From contig LGFT01000025.1 in the NCBI GenBank assembly GCA_001509375.1, positions 1 through 48,638 on the forward strand: a DNA stretch of 48,638 bases, read 5' to 3'. A program made the position numbers and the translations under genes. The notes under the pieces are model-generated. The model ran no database searches and was not told the origin of the DNA. It was given only the letters and a program-made list of their open reading frames with translations. Within the stretch, counting starts at the first letter, position 1, and each line of letters starts with the position of its first letter. Source of the stretch: Methanothrix harundinacea (GTDB lineage: Archaea; Halobacteriota; Methanosarcinia; Methanotrichales; Methanotrichaceae). Below, piece after piece: positions 25,055 to 34,086 of the stretch.

Positions 25055-26284
25055 GTGGATCGTAACCGAAGTCCCATCCCCATAATCGCGTTATGCATGT
25101 CGCTAGTCGTTATGCCCGCTGCAGATGCCGCTTATACCGCATTTGCCTGGGAGTACGGGGATACTCTCACAGTTTACGGAAACGCCAATTTGGACGACGT
25201 CGTAGACGAGGATGACATAGAATACGTTCGTGGGATCATCGACGGAACAGAAGGCGAAACTCAGTTTGCAGATGCCAACTACGATGGTCAGATCGATGTG
25301 GATGACGTCGCTCAAATTGAGCTTATCATAGCTGGAGAGGAGGATTACCTCTTCATCCTGGACATGTCCAATCGTACCGTAACTGTGCCCATGCCAGTAG
25401 AACGAATTGTAGCAGTGAGTTCGGACTCTTTACGAACGCTGGTAGTGCTTGGTGCCGAAGATAAAATCGTTGGATGTGGCTACCCAACTAGTTGGTCCCC
25501 AATATGGTATGCTGCACCCGAGCTGGAAGACCTTCTGGATATCAGTGGCGGAGGAGACGGCTTAAACGTTGAATTGGCGATGTCTTTAGAGCCGGACGTC
25601 ATATTTGTAGCGACTTCGGCCAAATTAAACGCCGATGAAATTCAGGAGAAGTCCCAGGTTCCCACCATAGCCGTTAGCAGTTATCCAAACGACCTCTGGA
25701 TCGTCGATATGTTCAGAATTGTTGGAGCCGTAACAGGAAAAGATGAGAAGGCAAGGGATCTGATCGCCTACGCCGAGGAGAAGGTCGATGGGATTACAGA
25801 AATCACCTCCGAAATCTCCGATGAAGATAAGCCCGTAGTTTACACTACTCATGGTGGCGGAAAGATAACTCAGTGCTGTGGTGCGATCTCTGGCGTAGAA
25901 TGGGCGGGTGGATTAAACGCCGCGGATTTTACTGGTAATGCTGAGGTTTCAAAGGAACAGGTCATCAAATGGAACCCCGATGTGATCCTCATCACTTTTG
26001 GAACCCCCGAGAAGATCGAGGCGGTGGTTTCAGACCCCGTTTTACAAGATGTAAACGCTGTAAAGAGCGGAAGGGTTTACTCGGTCTACATCAGCAAAGG
26101 CGGATGGGGGTCATTGGGATCCCAGCTAGCCGCATTGAATTATCTTGCAAAGCTCTTCCACCCGGAGAAGTTCGAGGATCTGGACGTGGAAGAAGAGGGC
26201 AACGAAATTATGGAACACCTCTATGGTGTTGACGGAATCTACACTGAGATGGCCGAAGAATATTACCTCCACAGGTGGGATTGA
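25055..26284 (+). CDS. exported dockerin-like / BtuF-FecB-type substrate-binding protein, copy 1
   Basis: A 409-residue exported protein in three parts. The signal peptide includes IIALCMSLVVMPAADA. A dockerin-like pair of Ca loops follows (GNANLDDVVDEDDIEYV and ADANYDGQIDVDDVAQI). The rest is a class III periplasmic-binding domain (from TVTVPMPVERIV; LEPDVIF; VGAVTGKDEKARDL; EWAGGLNAA; KWNPDVILI). Such domains bind Fe-siderophores, heme, corrinoids or other metal chelates for FecCD-type importers. The loop between DEDKPVVY and EWAGG holds CC (THGGGKITQCCGAIS). I chose GTG 25055, with GGTGT upstream; this matches the paralog at 35594 and the predicted transcription start, and excludes the TTG at 25040. 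The next copy starts 13 bases after the stop. Confidence 0.8.
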   Translation: MDRNRSPIPIIALCMSLVVMPAADAAYTAFAWEYGDTLTVYGNANLDDVVDEDDIEYVRGIIDGTEGETQFADANYDGQIDVDDVAQIELIIAGEEDYLFILDMSNRTVTVPMPVERIVAVSSDSLRTLVVLGAEDKIVGCGYPTSWSPIWYAAPELEDLLDISGGGDGLNVELAMSLEPDVIFVATSAKLNADEIQEKSQVPTIAVSSYPNDLWIVDMFRIVGAVTGKDEKARDLIAYAEEKVDGITEITSEISDEDKPVVYTTHGGGKITQCCGAISGVEWAGGLNAADFTGNAEVSKEQVIKWNPDVILITFGTPEKIEAVVSDPVLQDVNAVKSGRVYSVYISKGGWGSLGSQLAALNYLAKLFHPEKFEDLDVEEEGNEIMEHLYGVDGIYTEMAEEYYLHRWD

Positions 26285-26297
26285 GGAGGCGAAAACG

Positions 26298-27533
26298 ATG
26301 CGTGAGATATTCTCCGGCACGTTGATCCCCGTTCTGTTGTGCTTGTCGTTGGTCGTTATGCCCGCGGCTGCTGATGCAGACTCATTTAATCGGGCGTACA
26401 AAGACACGCTTACAGTTTACGGAAACGCCAATTTGGACGATGTCATAGACGAATATGACATAGAATACGTTCAAGGGATCATCAACGGAACAGAAGATGA
26501 GACTCAGTTTGCTGATGCGAATTACGATGGTCAGATTGATGACGATGACATAGCTCAAATTGAACTGATCATAGCTGATGAAGAGGACGAACTCACCATC
26601 CTGGACATGGACAATCGTACTGTGACCGTGCCCATGCCTGTGGAGAGAATTATAGCAACGGGTTATGGTTCCATCCACACGCTGATGCAGCTTGGAGCCG
26701 AAGACAAGATTATCGGATGCAGCCACCCGGATCAATGGTCTGCGTTGCCATATGCTGCCCCAGAGCTGGATGATCTCCCAGATACTGGTGGTCCATCAAA
26801 AACGAACTTCAACGTCGAATTGGCGGCATCATTAGAGCCTGATGTCATATTCTCCTGTTCATCAGGCGGCGGATTTGGCGATGTTGATATGATTTCGGAC
26901 AAAACCCAGGTGCCCACTATAGCCGTCTCCAGTGGTGAGGGTCTCTGGTTCGTTGATGAGCTCAGGATTATAGGAGCTATCACGGGAAACGACGATAGGG
27001 CGAGGGATATTATAGACTACACAAAGGAGAAGGTCGATGAGATTGCAGAAATCACTTCAAAAATTCCCGACGAAGATAAACCAGTCGTCTTCGCTTGTGG
27101 GTGCTGCAAGAGCCTCACCACCAGTTGTGGCACCACTCCTGAAATCGAACTGGCAGGCGGTCTATGCGTCCCAGGGGCTGCATGGGGTCAGCAGGTTTCA
27201 AAGGAACAGATCATCAAATGGAACCCCGACGTAATCGTCATCCAGTGGGCAAGCACCGAGTGGATTGAAGAGGTGCTTTCAGATCCAGTTTTACAAAATG
27301 TAAACGCTGTAAAGAACGGAAGGGTTTACTCTACCATCGGCGGATACTGGGGTGATGCGCCACTGGATCAATACATGGCCTCGGTGTATTATCTTGCAAA
27401 GCTTTTCTACCCGGATGAGTTTGAGGGTCTAGACGTGGAAGAAGAGGGCAACGAGATTTGGGAACACCTCTATGGCGTGGACGGATTGTACACGGAGATG
27501 GCCGAAGAATATAATTTCTACAGGTGGGATTGA
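26298..27533 (+). CDS. dockerin-like / substrate-binding protein, copy 2
   Basis: A 411-residue paralog of copy 1 with signal peptide (IPVLLCLSLVVMPAAADA), two Ca loops (GNANLDDVIDEYDIEYV, ADANYDGQIDDDDIAQI) and a binding domain. The cleft loop differs strongly from copy 1: it has CGCC and a further Cys (ACGCCKSLTTSCG) and leads into ELAGGL. The segment after LEPDVIF (SCSSGGGFGDV) also differs. ATG 26298 has GAGGAGG seven bases upstream. The longer upstream frame overlaps copy 1 and is rejected. The C-terminus (EEEGNEIWEHLYGVDGLY) is shared across the family. Confidence 0.8.
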   Translation: MREIFSGTLIPVLLCLSLVVMPAAADADSFNRAYKDTLTVYGNANLDDVIDEYDIEYVQGIINGTEDETQFADANYDGQIDDDDIAQIELIIADEEDELTILDMDNRTVTVPMPVERIIATGYGSIHTLMQLGAEDKIIGCSHPDQWSALPYAAPELDDLPDTGGPSKTNFNVELAASLEPDVIFSCSSGGGFGDVDMISDKTQVPTIAVSSGEGLWFVDELRIIGAITGNDDRARDIIDYTKEKVDEIAEITSKIPDEDKPVVFACGCCKSLTTSCGTTPEIELAGGLCVPGAAWGQQVSKEQIIKWNPDVIVIQWASTEWIEEVLSDPVLQNVNAVKNGRVYSTIGGYWGDAPLDQYMASVYYLAKLFYPDEFEGLDVEEEGNEIWEHLYGVDGLYTEMAEEYNFYRWD

Positions 27534-27544
27534 AGGAGGTTAAC

Positions 27545-28703
27545 ATGATGCTTGAGACCTTCTTTAGCATATTGGTTTCGTTTGCATTATGTTTGTCCCG
27601 ACGGCCAGATCAACGAAGCCGACGCTGCTCAGATCAGATCGATCATGAGGGGCGACGCGGAGGAGGTTACGGTTCTGGACCATGCCGGAAGGGCAGTAAC
27701 CGTCGATATGCCCCTCGAAAGGATAATTCCTCTGGGGGCGCTGAATATGCGGATCGTCGCCTCAGTGAATGCGACTGACAAAGTTATAGGGATAGACAAG
27801 GGCACCATCAATTCAGAGGTCCTGGTCTCCCGTGCCCACCCCGAACTTTTAGAACTGCCCGACGTAACCGGCAACCCAGAGATGATGCTGAAGCTTGAGC
27901 CCGACCTGATCTTCATGTCTTCTTGGATCGGTGGAGATGCAGAGAAGCTCCAGGAAAAGATCCAGGTTCCCGTAGTATGCATAGAGCCCACCCTCAACGG
28001 AAGCAGCTTCTATGGACCCGGCGGCGTCTTTGAAACATGGGAGCTTTTGAGTTTTCTTCTGGGAAGTGAAGAACACACGAGAGGATTGATCGGCTACTGT
28101 GAAGATGAGATCCATAAGCTGCAGAAAGTCACTTCCAACATCCCCGAAGAGGAGAAGCCCCGAGTTTACTACAGCGTGCACACCGTCCGCGCCATGACAA
28201 AGTACGATCCCATCCAGATAGCGGGGGGCAGGAACGTGGCCGAGGAGCTTGCAAATCCCGCTCCTGGACGGGTCGTATTCGAGGTGCCAAAAGAGCAGAT
28301 AATCGACTGGAATCCTGATATCATCATGGTTCATGCCTTTTCAGAACCCTCGCCATCTATCCAGGAGCTGTTATCTGAACCCTCCTTCCAATCGATAAAA
28401 GCCGTCAATGACGAGCGCGTCTACTATGTCAAGGGGCCAATAAGCGGGATTGATCCAGCCTCGTCCCTCACAGAGTGCTTCTACATGGCCAAGCTCTTCC
28501 ACCCTCAAGCCTTCGCGGATCTTGATGTAGAGGCCAAGGGCAATGAGATGCTAAAGAGGATGTACGGCGCCGATGGGCTGTATACGTGGATGGAGGACTA
28601 CTATCACCTCTACTCCTGGAACGGTTCGGTGAGCGAAGATGAAACCCTAGAGGAGGGTGGGACTCTCTCTCGACTCTCCTCCATAACTTCCAATATTTTT
28701 TAA
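27545..28703 (+). pseudogene. dockerin-like / substrate-binding protein, copy 3, deleted and frameshifted at the N-terminus
   Basis: The gene starts like its neighbours with a ribosome site and signal peptide (ATG 27545: MMLETFFSILVSFALCLS). It then jumps at about 27598 into the second Ca loop (DGQINEADAAQI) in another frame; roughly 170 bases of the first Ca loop are missing. From there the binding domain is complete and open to 28703, including FETWELLSFLLGSEEHTRG, VPKEQIIDWNPDII and a C-terminal extension. The cleft loop (YYSVHTVRAMTKYDP) lacks Cys, and the sequence is more distant from copies 1 and 2. A TTG at 27552 would open the long frame but gives no good signal peptide. So the exported product is probably lost, or an assembly error needs exclusion. 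Confidence 0.7.
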
Positions 28704-28999
28704 TATTTTTGTATATGCACTCGACTTGAACATTACGAAATATCGAGATTCTATTAAATCTAAAATATTTTTATTGTATTCATCACTTAAACTTATATGT
28801 AATATTAGTGCGATTTAGTACGATAATATGCCATTAAATATGAAAAATATATCGCAAAACGCAAATTTATTGCTAAAACAAATAGGAATGATTTAAGTAA
28901 ACTTAATTTGATTAGATCTAGAAAGCTTAAACGAATGCGTATGCGTTCTCTACAAGAGATCGGATATCGAGTCGAAGCGTTTCATCGACAAAGAACAAA
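28704..28999. other. AT-rich intergenic stretch
   Basis: No ORF or RNA is recognisable. T-rich runs just after 28703 (TTTTTTAATATTTTT) may end the upstream transcript. Several TATA-like stretches occur further on (for example CTTATATGTAAT near 28792), any of which could drive the small exported protein gene at 29009. Confidence 0.45.
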
Positions 29000-29008
29000 G
29001 TGATCGAT

Positions 29009-29559
29009 ATGAATATGAGAAGATTGTTGGTGCCCATCTCATGTTGCCTGCTGTGGTTATGCCTTGCCATCGGCGCGTCTGCTGAGGAAGTATCCATGGA
29101 CTCCGCCGAGATCTATCTGGATCTCAGCGAGATCGACGAGTACGAGATCAAGATCGGTGAGCCCTCAGAAGAGGTGCACGGACAGGAATGTGATCTCGGT
29201 TCATTTGGGTATTCCTCTCAGATTGCGACCGTAACCGGAGAAGGGGGGAGATAAAGATCGAGGTGCGCCAGTTGGCGGATGGCCCCGTTTCGATAGACTT
29301 GGACCTTTTGGAGCACAGCCTGGTGCGATCGGAGATCGTGCCGTCCCGCAACACCCACATGTGGAACATCTATGAAATCGAGATTTGCGGTCTTGAAGGA
29401 GTCATCGTGAGCTACGAAGGCGTTGAACCCCCGGTTTATGCGTTCAGCTTCTGCCCCGATGAGGACGATGGTGAGGGCGAGATCTTCTTTTTGATGAGCT
29501 CAAGCTTCCCCGAAGACGTCAGCTACGAGGTATTCGATTCTGTGGGGGTCGATCTATAA
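29009..29559 (+). pseudogene. small exported protein, frameshifted paralog of the gene at 30000
   Basis: The first frame (ATG 29009 or 29015) gives a signal peptide (LLVPISCCLLWLCLAIGASA) and a domain beginning AEIYLDLSEIDEYEIKIG. It ends at 29254, just after a run of six G (29243-29248). The second frame continues EIKIEVRQLADGPVSIDLDLL to 29559. The product joined across the G run aligns over its length with the protein at 30000: VSLDLSGIGEYTV, SYGSFDY, YAASFSPDEEDGWG and SDFPQEIT correspond to YLDLSEIDEYEI, DLGSFGY, YAFSFCPDEDDGEG and SSFPEDVS. One G added to the run restores the frame. It may be a pseudogene, a phase-variable homopolymer or a sequencing error. The function is unknown. Confidence 0.65.
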
Positions 29560-29582
29560 TCGAGGCGAGGATATCGTCCGTG

Positions 29583-29606
29583 GGAGGATTTCAAACCTCC
29601 ATTTTT
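29583..29606 (+). terminator. possible terminator after the 29009 gene
   Basis: GGAGG (29583-29587) can pair with CCTCC (29596-29600) around an 8-base loop, and ATTTTT follows. The stem is short but well placed, 24 bases after the stop. Confidence 0.4.
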
Positions 29607-29999
29607 GTCTTAATATTATATTTTTATTATCCTATTAAGGGGGGGGGGAGAACCGCGTCAATGGATTAAAACAAATTTAATTGTTTTAAGTAATTTTAAA
29701 TTTACTGTAAAGTTTATCGAATAATATATTCCAATTTGCCCCATATTCAGAATTGGATTAATACTATATATATCATAAATCCAATCAATACCACAAGACT
29801 TAAATCAAATTAACTTGTACAAAGGGCGGAAGCGCTTTAAGACCCAGTCAGACGCGTTCAAAATGAAGAGGTGATACTCAATTATCTTCTACTGTCTGCA
29901 GGTTACGCCCTATGTAAGCGCGGGTCCAAATCTACTTCGCACTTCATCGCAGGACCAGGTCTGCCGAGCGCTTCATTGCTGCATCGAGGTGAACTTGGC
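29607..29999. other. AT-rich intergenic stretch with a ten-G run
   Basis: No gene is recognisable. It contains a run of ten G (29639-29648) and long A/T-rich stretches with TATA-like sequence (for example ATACTATATATATC around 29760-29773). The last 130 bases are open in the frame of the next gene but lack coding character. Confidence 0.4.
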
Positions 30000-30635
30000 A
30001 TGAAAACAAGGACGTTGGGCGCATTGGGCTTCCTCTGCTTGCTGTGCATACTGGCGGCGAGCGTCTCGGCCGATAATGCAGCCGTTTCTGCTGACATGAC
30101 ATCTCCTGAAGGGGCGAAGGCCCCCACAGACGTGATCTCTCTCGGAGTTGCCGATGTCAGCCTGGATTTGAGCGGGATCGGGGAATATACCGTTGAAACG
30201 ACCAATCTCAGTGAGAGGGGTCACAGCAGCCAGTGCAGTTACGGTTCTTTCGACTACGATCGTTATCATGCGACCATAACCAGCGACTCGGGTCAGGTTT
30301 TGATGGAGCTGCAGATCCTGCCCTCTGGCGATATAGATCTTGGCACAAGTATCAACCACTGGACGTTAAGACACGCCCTCGAACGCTGGGATGGGGTTCC
30401 CAGCCGAGTTGAGGCCACCACCAATTGCACTGCAAATAGCACCGTAATAGACGGAAAACATGCCGCCACTCGGACCTATGTCAGCGAAGATCCCGTAATT
30501 TACGCTGCCTCCTTCAGTCCGGATGAAGAAGACGGCTGGGGTGCGGCCTTCTTCTACATAAAGTCCGACTTCCCCCAGGAGATCACTGAAGAACTCTTCC
30601 AATCGATAGACGTCGAGATGTTGACTTGTGATTGA
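30000..30635 (+). CDS. small exported protein of unknown function
   Basis: The 211-residue protein has a signal peptide (LGALGFLCLLCILAASVSA) and a mature domain of about 185 residues without membrane anchor. Features are VSLDLSGIGEYTVET, a strand-rich middle (ATITSDSGQVLMELQILPSG) and a C-terminal YAASFSPDEEDGWGAAFFY. It has a broken paralog just upstream. ATG 30000 has GAGGTGA seven bases ahead; the longer frame from 29871 is unlikely. The gene lies 24 bases before a substrate-binding protein gene and may be co-transcribed with the importer genes. I do not recognise the family. Confidence 0.65.
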   Translation: MKTRTLGALGFLCLLCILAASVSADNAAVSADMTSPEGAKAPTDVISLGVADVSLDLSGIGEYTVETTNLSERGHSSQCSYGSFDYDRYHATITSDSGQVLMELQILPSGDIDLGTSINHWTLRHALERWDGVPSRVEATTNCTANSTVIDGKHAATRTYVSEDPVIYAASFSPDEEDGWGAAFFYIKSDFPQEITEELFQSIDVEMLTCD

Positions 30636-30659
30636 GGAATCTGAGAAAAGGTGAGATCG

Positions 30660-31772
30660 ATGAGATCAAGATTTGAGCTAGGACTGGTCATAGGCTGCCT
30701 ATTCTTCGCCGCCTTCGTTGCGACTTGTGCCGCAGACGGCGGAGTGCCGGTCACCATCACCGACCAAGCAGGAAGAACCGTCACCGTCGTTCCCGACGAG
30801 ATCGAGAGGATCATTTCATTCGGGTCCCTCCCCTCGACGGCGGTGATCATCGCCATCGAGGGATCGGGCGAGAGGATAGTGGGAATGTCGGACATGGCCA
30901 TGCAGGCGATCGAGGACGGAATCATGGGCGAGATGTATCCAGAGCTTCTGGATGTCCAGAGCAATGGAAGCTTCACCCAGGGTCCCGCCGGCGTGAACAT
31001 TGAAGAGGTCCTGAGGTTAGACCCCGACATCGTTTTCACAAAAAATGACGAAGATAAGCTAAAGATCTTCGACGAGTTGGGAATCCCTGCCGTGGTCGTG
31101 AGCCACGGCAGGGATTTGGATACATATTGTACCATGATGACCAACATCGGCTGCGTTTTGGGGAAGGACGACCGAGCCGCCAGGTTCGTCGAATACTACC
31201 AGGAGATGTTCGAAGAGCTGACGGCCATAACCGAGGACCTGCCAGATGAAGAGAGGACTTCGGTCATGTTCATACCCTTTGCAAAATCCTTGAGGACTGT
31301 GCCCGCAACCGTCCTCCCTGCCGTGTACATTGATATCGCTGGAGGGTTCATGAGCACCAAAGAGCTGACCCGAGGTGGCAATCAGGCGGTAGCGATGGAG
31401 CAGGTCATAAAGTGGAACCCCGACGTTGTCCTTCTGGGCAACTTCGAGTACGTCAACCCCCAGGACCTCTACGACAACAACCTGGAGGGGCAGGATTGGA
31501 CCTCAGTTAAGGCCGCTCAGAACAAGCGGGTTTACCTGGAACCCCTGGGCGTTTACAGGTGGGGTCCACCCAACCACGAGGCGCCGTTGCAGATAATGTG
31601 GCTCGGAGAGCTTCTCCACCCCGATCTGTTTGACTACGATCTCCGCCAGGAGATGAAGGACTTTTACAAGGAGATGTACGACTACGACCTGAGCGAGGAG
31701 CAGATCGACGACATCCTGCACTGCGACGTAAACTCGGTGAGCGCGGGATATGAGGCCTTCTGCAGAGCTTGA
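30660..31772 (+). CDS. FecB/BtuF-type substrate-binding protein of an ABC importer, copy A
   Basis: A 370-residue exported binding protein without a dockerin part. The signal peptide (LGLVIGCLFFAAFVATCAADG) ends in a Cys-containing stretch. The domain opens VTITDQAGRTVTVVPDEIERIISFG and has LRLDPDIVFT, YIDIAGGFMSTKEL, QVIKWNPDVVLLG and QNKRVYL. The C-terminal ~45 residues (DLRQEMKDFYKEMYDYDLSE and on, with two Cys) are nearly identical to copy B. It should deliver a metal chelate, corrinoid or similar ligand to the FecCD permease downstream. ATG 30660 lies after AAAGGTGA; GTG 30651 is an alternative. Confidence 0.8.
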   Translation: MRSRFELGLVIGCLFFAAFVATCAADGGVPVTITDQAGRTVTVVPDEIERIISFGSLPSTAVIIAIEGSGERIVGMSDMAMQAIEDGIMGEMYPELLDVQSNGSFTQGPAGVNIEEVLRLDPDIVFTKNDEDKLKIFDELGIPAVVVSHGRDLDTYCTMMTNIGCVLGKDDRAARFVEYYQEMFEELTAITEDLPDEERTSVMFIPFAKSLRTVPATVLPAVYIDIAGGFMSTKELTRGGNQAVAMEQVIKWNPDVVLLGNFEYVNPQDLYDNNLEGQDWTSVKAAQNKRVYLEPLGVYRWGPPNHEAPLQIMWLGELLHPDLFDYDLRQEMKDFYKEMYDYDLSEEQIDDILHCDVNSVSAGYEAFCRA

Positions 31773-31852
31773 TGTCGGATACGAGGAAGGAAGTTGCAAT
31801 CAACTTCCAACCTTTTAAATTTAGTTGTTATTGCCTTAAAAAGGTGAAATTG

Positions 31853-32938
31853 ATGAGATCGAGATTTAAGTTTGGCCTGGTCGTAGGTTGCCTCCTCTTC
31901 GCCGCCGTTGTCGCCACCTGTGTGGCAGACGGAGGAGAGCCGGTCACCATCGTCGACCAGATGGGACGAAACGTCACCGTCGTTCCGGACGAGATCGAGA
32001 GGATCGTGATATTCGCCCCACCACCGGCAGCGATGATCTATGCTATCGAGGGGACGGGCGAGCGGATAAAGGGAATGAACCCCCTATCATTGCAGGCGAT
32101 CGAGGACGGAATATTGGGTGAGATGGCGCCAGAACTCTTGGGTGCCAACACAAGCCAGAGCATGGAAGAGATCCTGAAGATAGACCCGGACATAATTTTC
32201 ATGCCTGCACCGCCCCTGGGAACTGTAGAGGCGATACAGTTCGTAGAAAATTTTGGAGTTCCGGTCATGGCGATGAGCTGGAAAAATCAGTCCGATTATG
32301 AGACTCTGATGCTCAACGTTGGTCGGGTTTTGGGAAAGGACGATCGGGCCAATATGTTCGTCAACTACCACCGGGCAGCGCATGAAGATATATCGGCCAT
32401 AACCGAAGACCTGCCGGAAGAGGAGAGGCCCTCAGTCCTGTTCTTACCTTTTCCAAAGTCCTTGACTACTGTGCCCGGCACCATTGTCACCGCCGATTAT
32501 ATCGATATTGCGGGAGGAGTTATAACCACCAAGGAGCTGACCGCGGGGACCTCTCAGGCGGTTACGATGGAGCAGGTCATAAAGTGGAACCCCGATGTGA
32601 TCCTTCTGGGGAACTTCGAGTACGTCAGTCCTCAGGACCTCTACGACAACAACCTGGATGGGCAGGATTGGAGCTCCGTCAAGGCGGTGCAGAACAGACA
32701 GGTCTACCTGGTGCCCCTGGGCGTTTACAGGTGGGGTCCACCAAACCACGAGTCTCCTTTGATGTGGATGTGGCTGGGCGAGATCCTCCACCCCGATCTG
32801 TTTGACTACGACCTGCGCCAGGAGATGAAGGACTTTTACAAGGAGATGTACGACTACGACCTGAGCGAGGAGCAGATCGACGATATCTTGCACTGCGACG
32901 TAAACTCGGTGAGCGCGGGATACGAGGCCTTCTGTTGA
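31853..32938 (+). CDS. FecB/BtuF-type substrate-binding protein of an ABC importer, copy B
   Basis: A 361-residue tandem paralog of copy A with the same signal peptide type, VTIVDQMGRNVTVVPDEIERI, LKIDPDIIFM, YIDIAGGVITTKEL and the same C-terminal extension. The N-lobe differs clearly (for example APPPAAMIYAIEG and MSWKNQSDYETLMLN), so the two copies probably recognise different forms of a ligand or have divided roles. ATG 31853 follows AAGGTGAA; the upstream-extended frame from 31769 overlaps copy A and is rejected. It is followed by a hairpin and a new promoter for the permease. Confidence 0.8.
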   Translation: MRSRFKFGLVVGCLLFAAVVATCVADGGEPVTIVDQMGRNVTVVPDEIERIVIFAPPPAAMIYAIEGTGERIKGMNPLSLQAIEDGILGEMAPELLGANTSQSMEEILKIDPDIIFMPAPPLGTVEAIQFVENFGVPVMAMSWKNQSDYETLMLNVGRVLGKDDRANMFVNYHRAAHEDISAITEDLPEEERPSVLFLPFPKSLTTVPGTIVTADYIDIAGGVITTKELTAGTSQAVTMEQVIKWNPDVILLGNFEYVSPQDLYDNNLDGQDWSSVKAVQNRQVYLVPLGVYRWGPPNHESPLMWMWLGEILHPDLFDYDLRQEMKDFYKEMYDYDLSEEQIDDILHCDVNSVSAGYEAFC

Positions 32939-32954
32939 GGGATGCGCCTTTCGA

Positions 32955-32976
32955 TGGTGGGGTTTTCACCCCACCA
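32955..32976 (+). terminator. hairpin between binding protein and permease genes
   Basis: A perfect 8-bp stem TGGTGGGG (32955-32962) / CCCCACCA (32969-32976) with a TTTTCA loop lies 17 bases after the binding-protein stop. It has no T-run, so it may be an attenuating or mRNA-protecting hairpin rather than a full terminator. A TATA-like TATTTATCTAAA follows at about 32979, 40 bases before the permease start. Confidence 0.5.
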
Positions 32977-33018
32977 AATATTTATCTAAAACTATAGTTA
33001 AAGTGATTTGAGGAGTTT

Positions 33019-34086
33019 ATGTACGAGAGCTCGACGAAGAAGTCAAGGATATCGATATCATCATTCTGCAACAAAAAAAACTTATTGGCGGCAGTATTGA
33101 TCATATCGCCCCCTTTGGCGTTCTTCTTTTCGCTAACCATTGGCCGATACGACTACATACCATTTAGGACGGTCGTCGACGTAGTACTATCTCGATACTT
33201 CGATATAGAGCCCTACTGGGATCCGATATACGATATCGTGGTCTTCAGGCTGAGGATACCGAGGGCGTTGTTGGCCATGTTGATCGGAGCGGGCCTTTCG
33301 GTCTCCGGCGCATCCTTCCAGGGGATCTTCAGAAATCCGCTCGTCAGCCCCCACATCCTCGGCGTGGCCACGGGATCCGCCTTCGGTGGCCTCTTTGCCA
33401 TGATCCTGTTCAACCATCCGTCCCTCGATCTCCTCTTCGCCATCATATTTGGATTTGTGGCCCTCATTCTCGCGCACCTCATGAGCAGAGTTCGAGGGGG
33501 AACCCCCATACTAATGTTGGTCCTGGCAGGCGTGGTGGTGAACGCCTTCTTCTCGGCCATGATCGCCCTGGTGACCTATACCGCAGATCCGCTCTACGAG
33601 CTTCCTGAAGTGGTCTTCTGGCTCATGGGGAGCCTTGCGGATGCCAGCTACGAAAAGCTGGACGTAGTGACTGTGCCGATCCTGGTTTGCATCTTTGTTC
33701 TGTACCTTTTAAGGTGGAGGATCAACCTTCTGTCCTTGGGTGATGAAGACGCTCAGGCCTTGGGCGTTCGGGTGGAGCGGGTAAAATGGCTCATCATAAC
33801 CTGCGTTACCGTTATCGTAGCTCTCTGCGTCTCTGTGAGCGGCGTGATCGGATGGGTGGGGCTTGCCTTGCCTCACATAGCCAGGATGTTGGTGGGGCCG
33901 GATCACAGGGTTCTGATACCCACCTCGATCTCTCTTGGCGCAGTCTACCTCGTCATCATGGACGATATCGCAAGAACTTTGACCCCGGCAGAGATCCCTC
34001 TGGGCATATTGACGGCGATAATAGGAGCCATAATATTTGGATATCTCTTGAAGAGGACGCAAGGGAGGGGTTGGGTTGACAGTTGA
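33019..34086 (+). CDS. FecCD/BtuC-type ABC transporter permease (importer 1)
   Basis: A 355-residue integral membrane protein with about ten hydrophobic helices. The family motifs are FRLRIPRALLAMLIGAGLSVSGASFQGIFRNPLVSPHILGVATG near the N-terminal third, GVVVNAFFSAMIAL, and GVIGWVGLALPHIARMLVGPDHR before the last helices. This is the permease type for Fe-siderophores, heme and vitamin B12. It follows two binding proteins and overlaps the ATPase gene by 11 bases, giving a complete importer (two binding proteins, permease, ATPase). A TATA-like element lies about 40 bases upstream. Confidence 0.87.
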   Translation: MYESSTKKSRISISSFCNKKNLLAAVLIISPPLAFFFSLTIGRYDYIPFRTVVDVVLSRYFDIEPYWDPIYDIVVFRLRIPRALLAMLIGAGLSVSGASFQGIFRNPLVSPHILGVATGSAFGGLFAMILFNHPSLDLLFAIIFGFVALILAHLMSRVRGGTPILMLVLAGVVVNAFFSAMIALVTYTADPLYELPEVVFWLMGSLADASYEKLDVVTVPILVCIFVLYLLRWRINLLSLGDEDAQALGVRVERVKWLIITCVTVIVALCVSVSGVIGWVGLALPHIARMLVGPDHRVLIPTSISLGAVYLVIMDDIARTLTPAEIPLGILTAIIGAIIFGYLLKRTQGRGWVDS

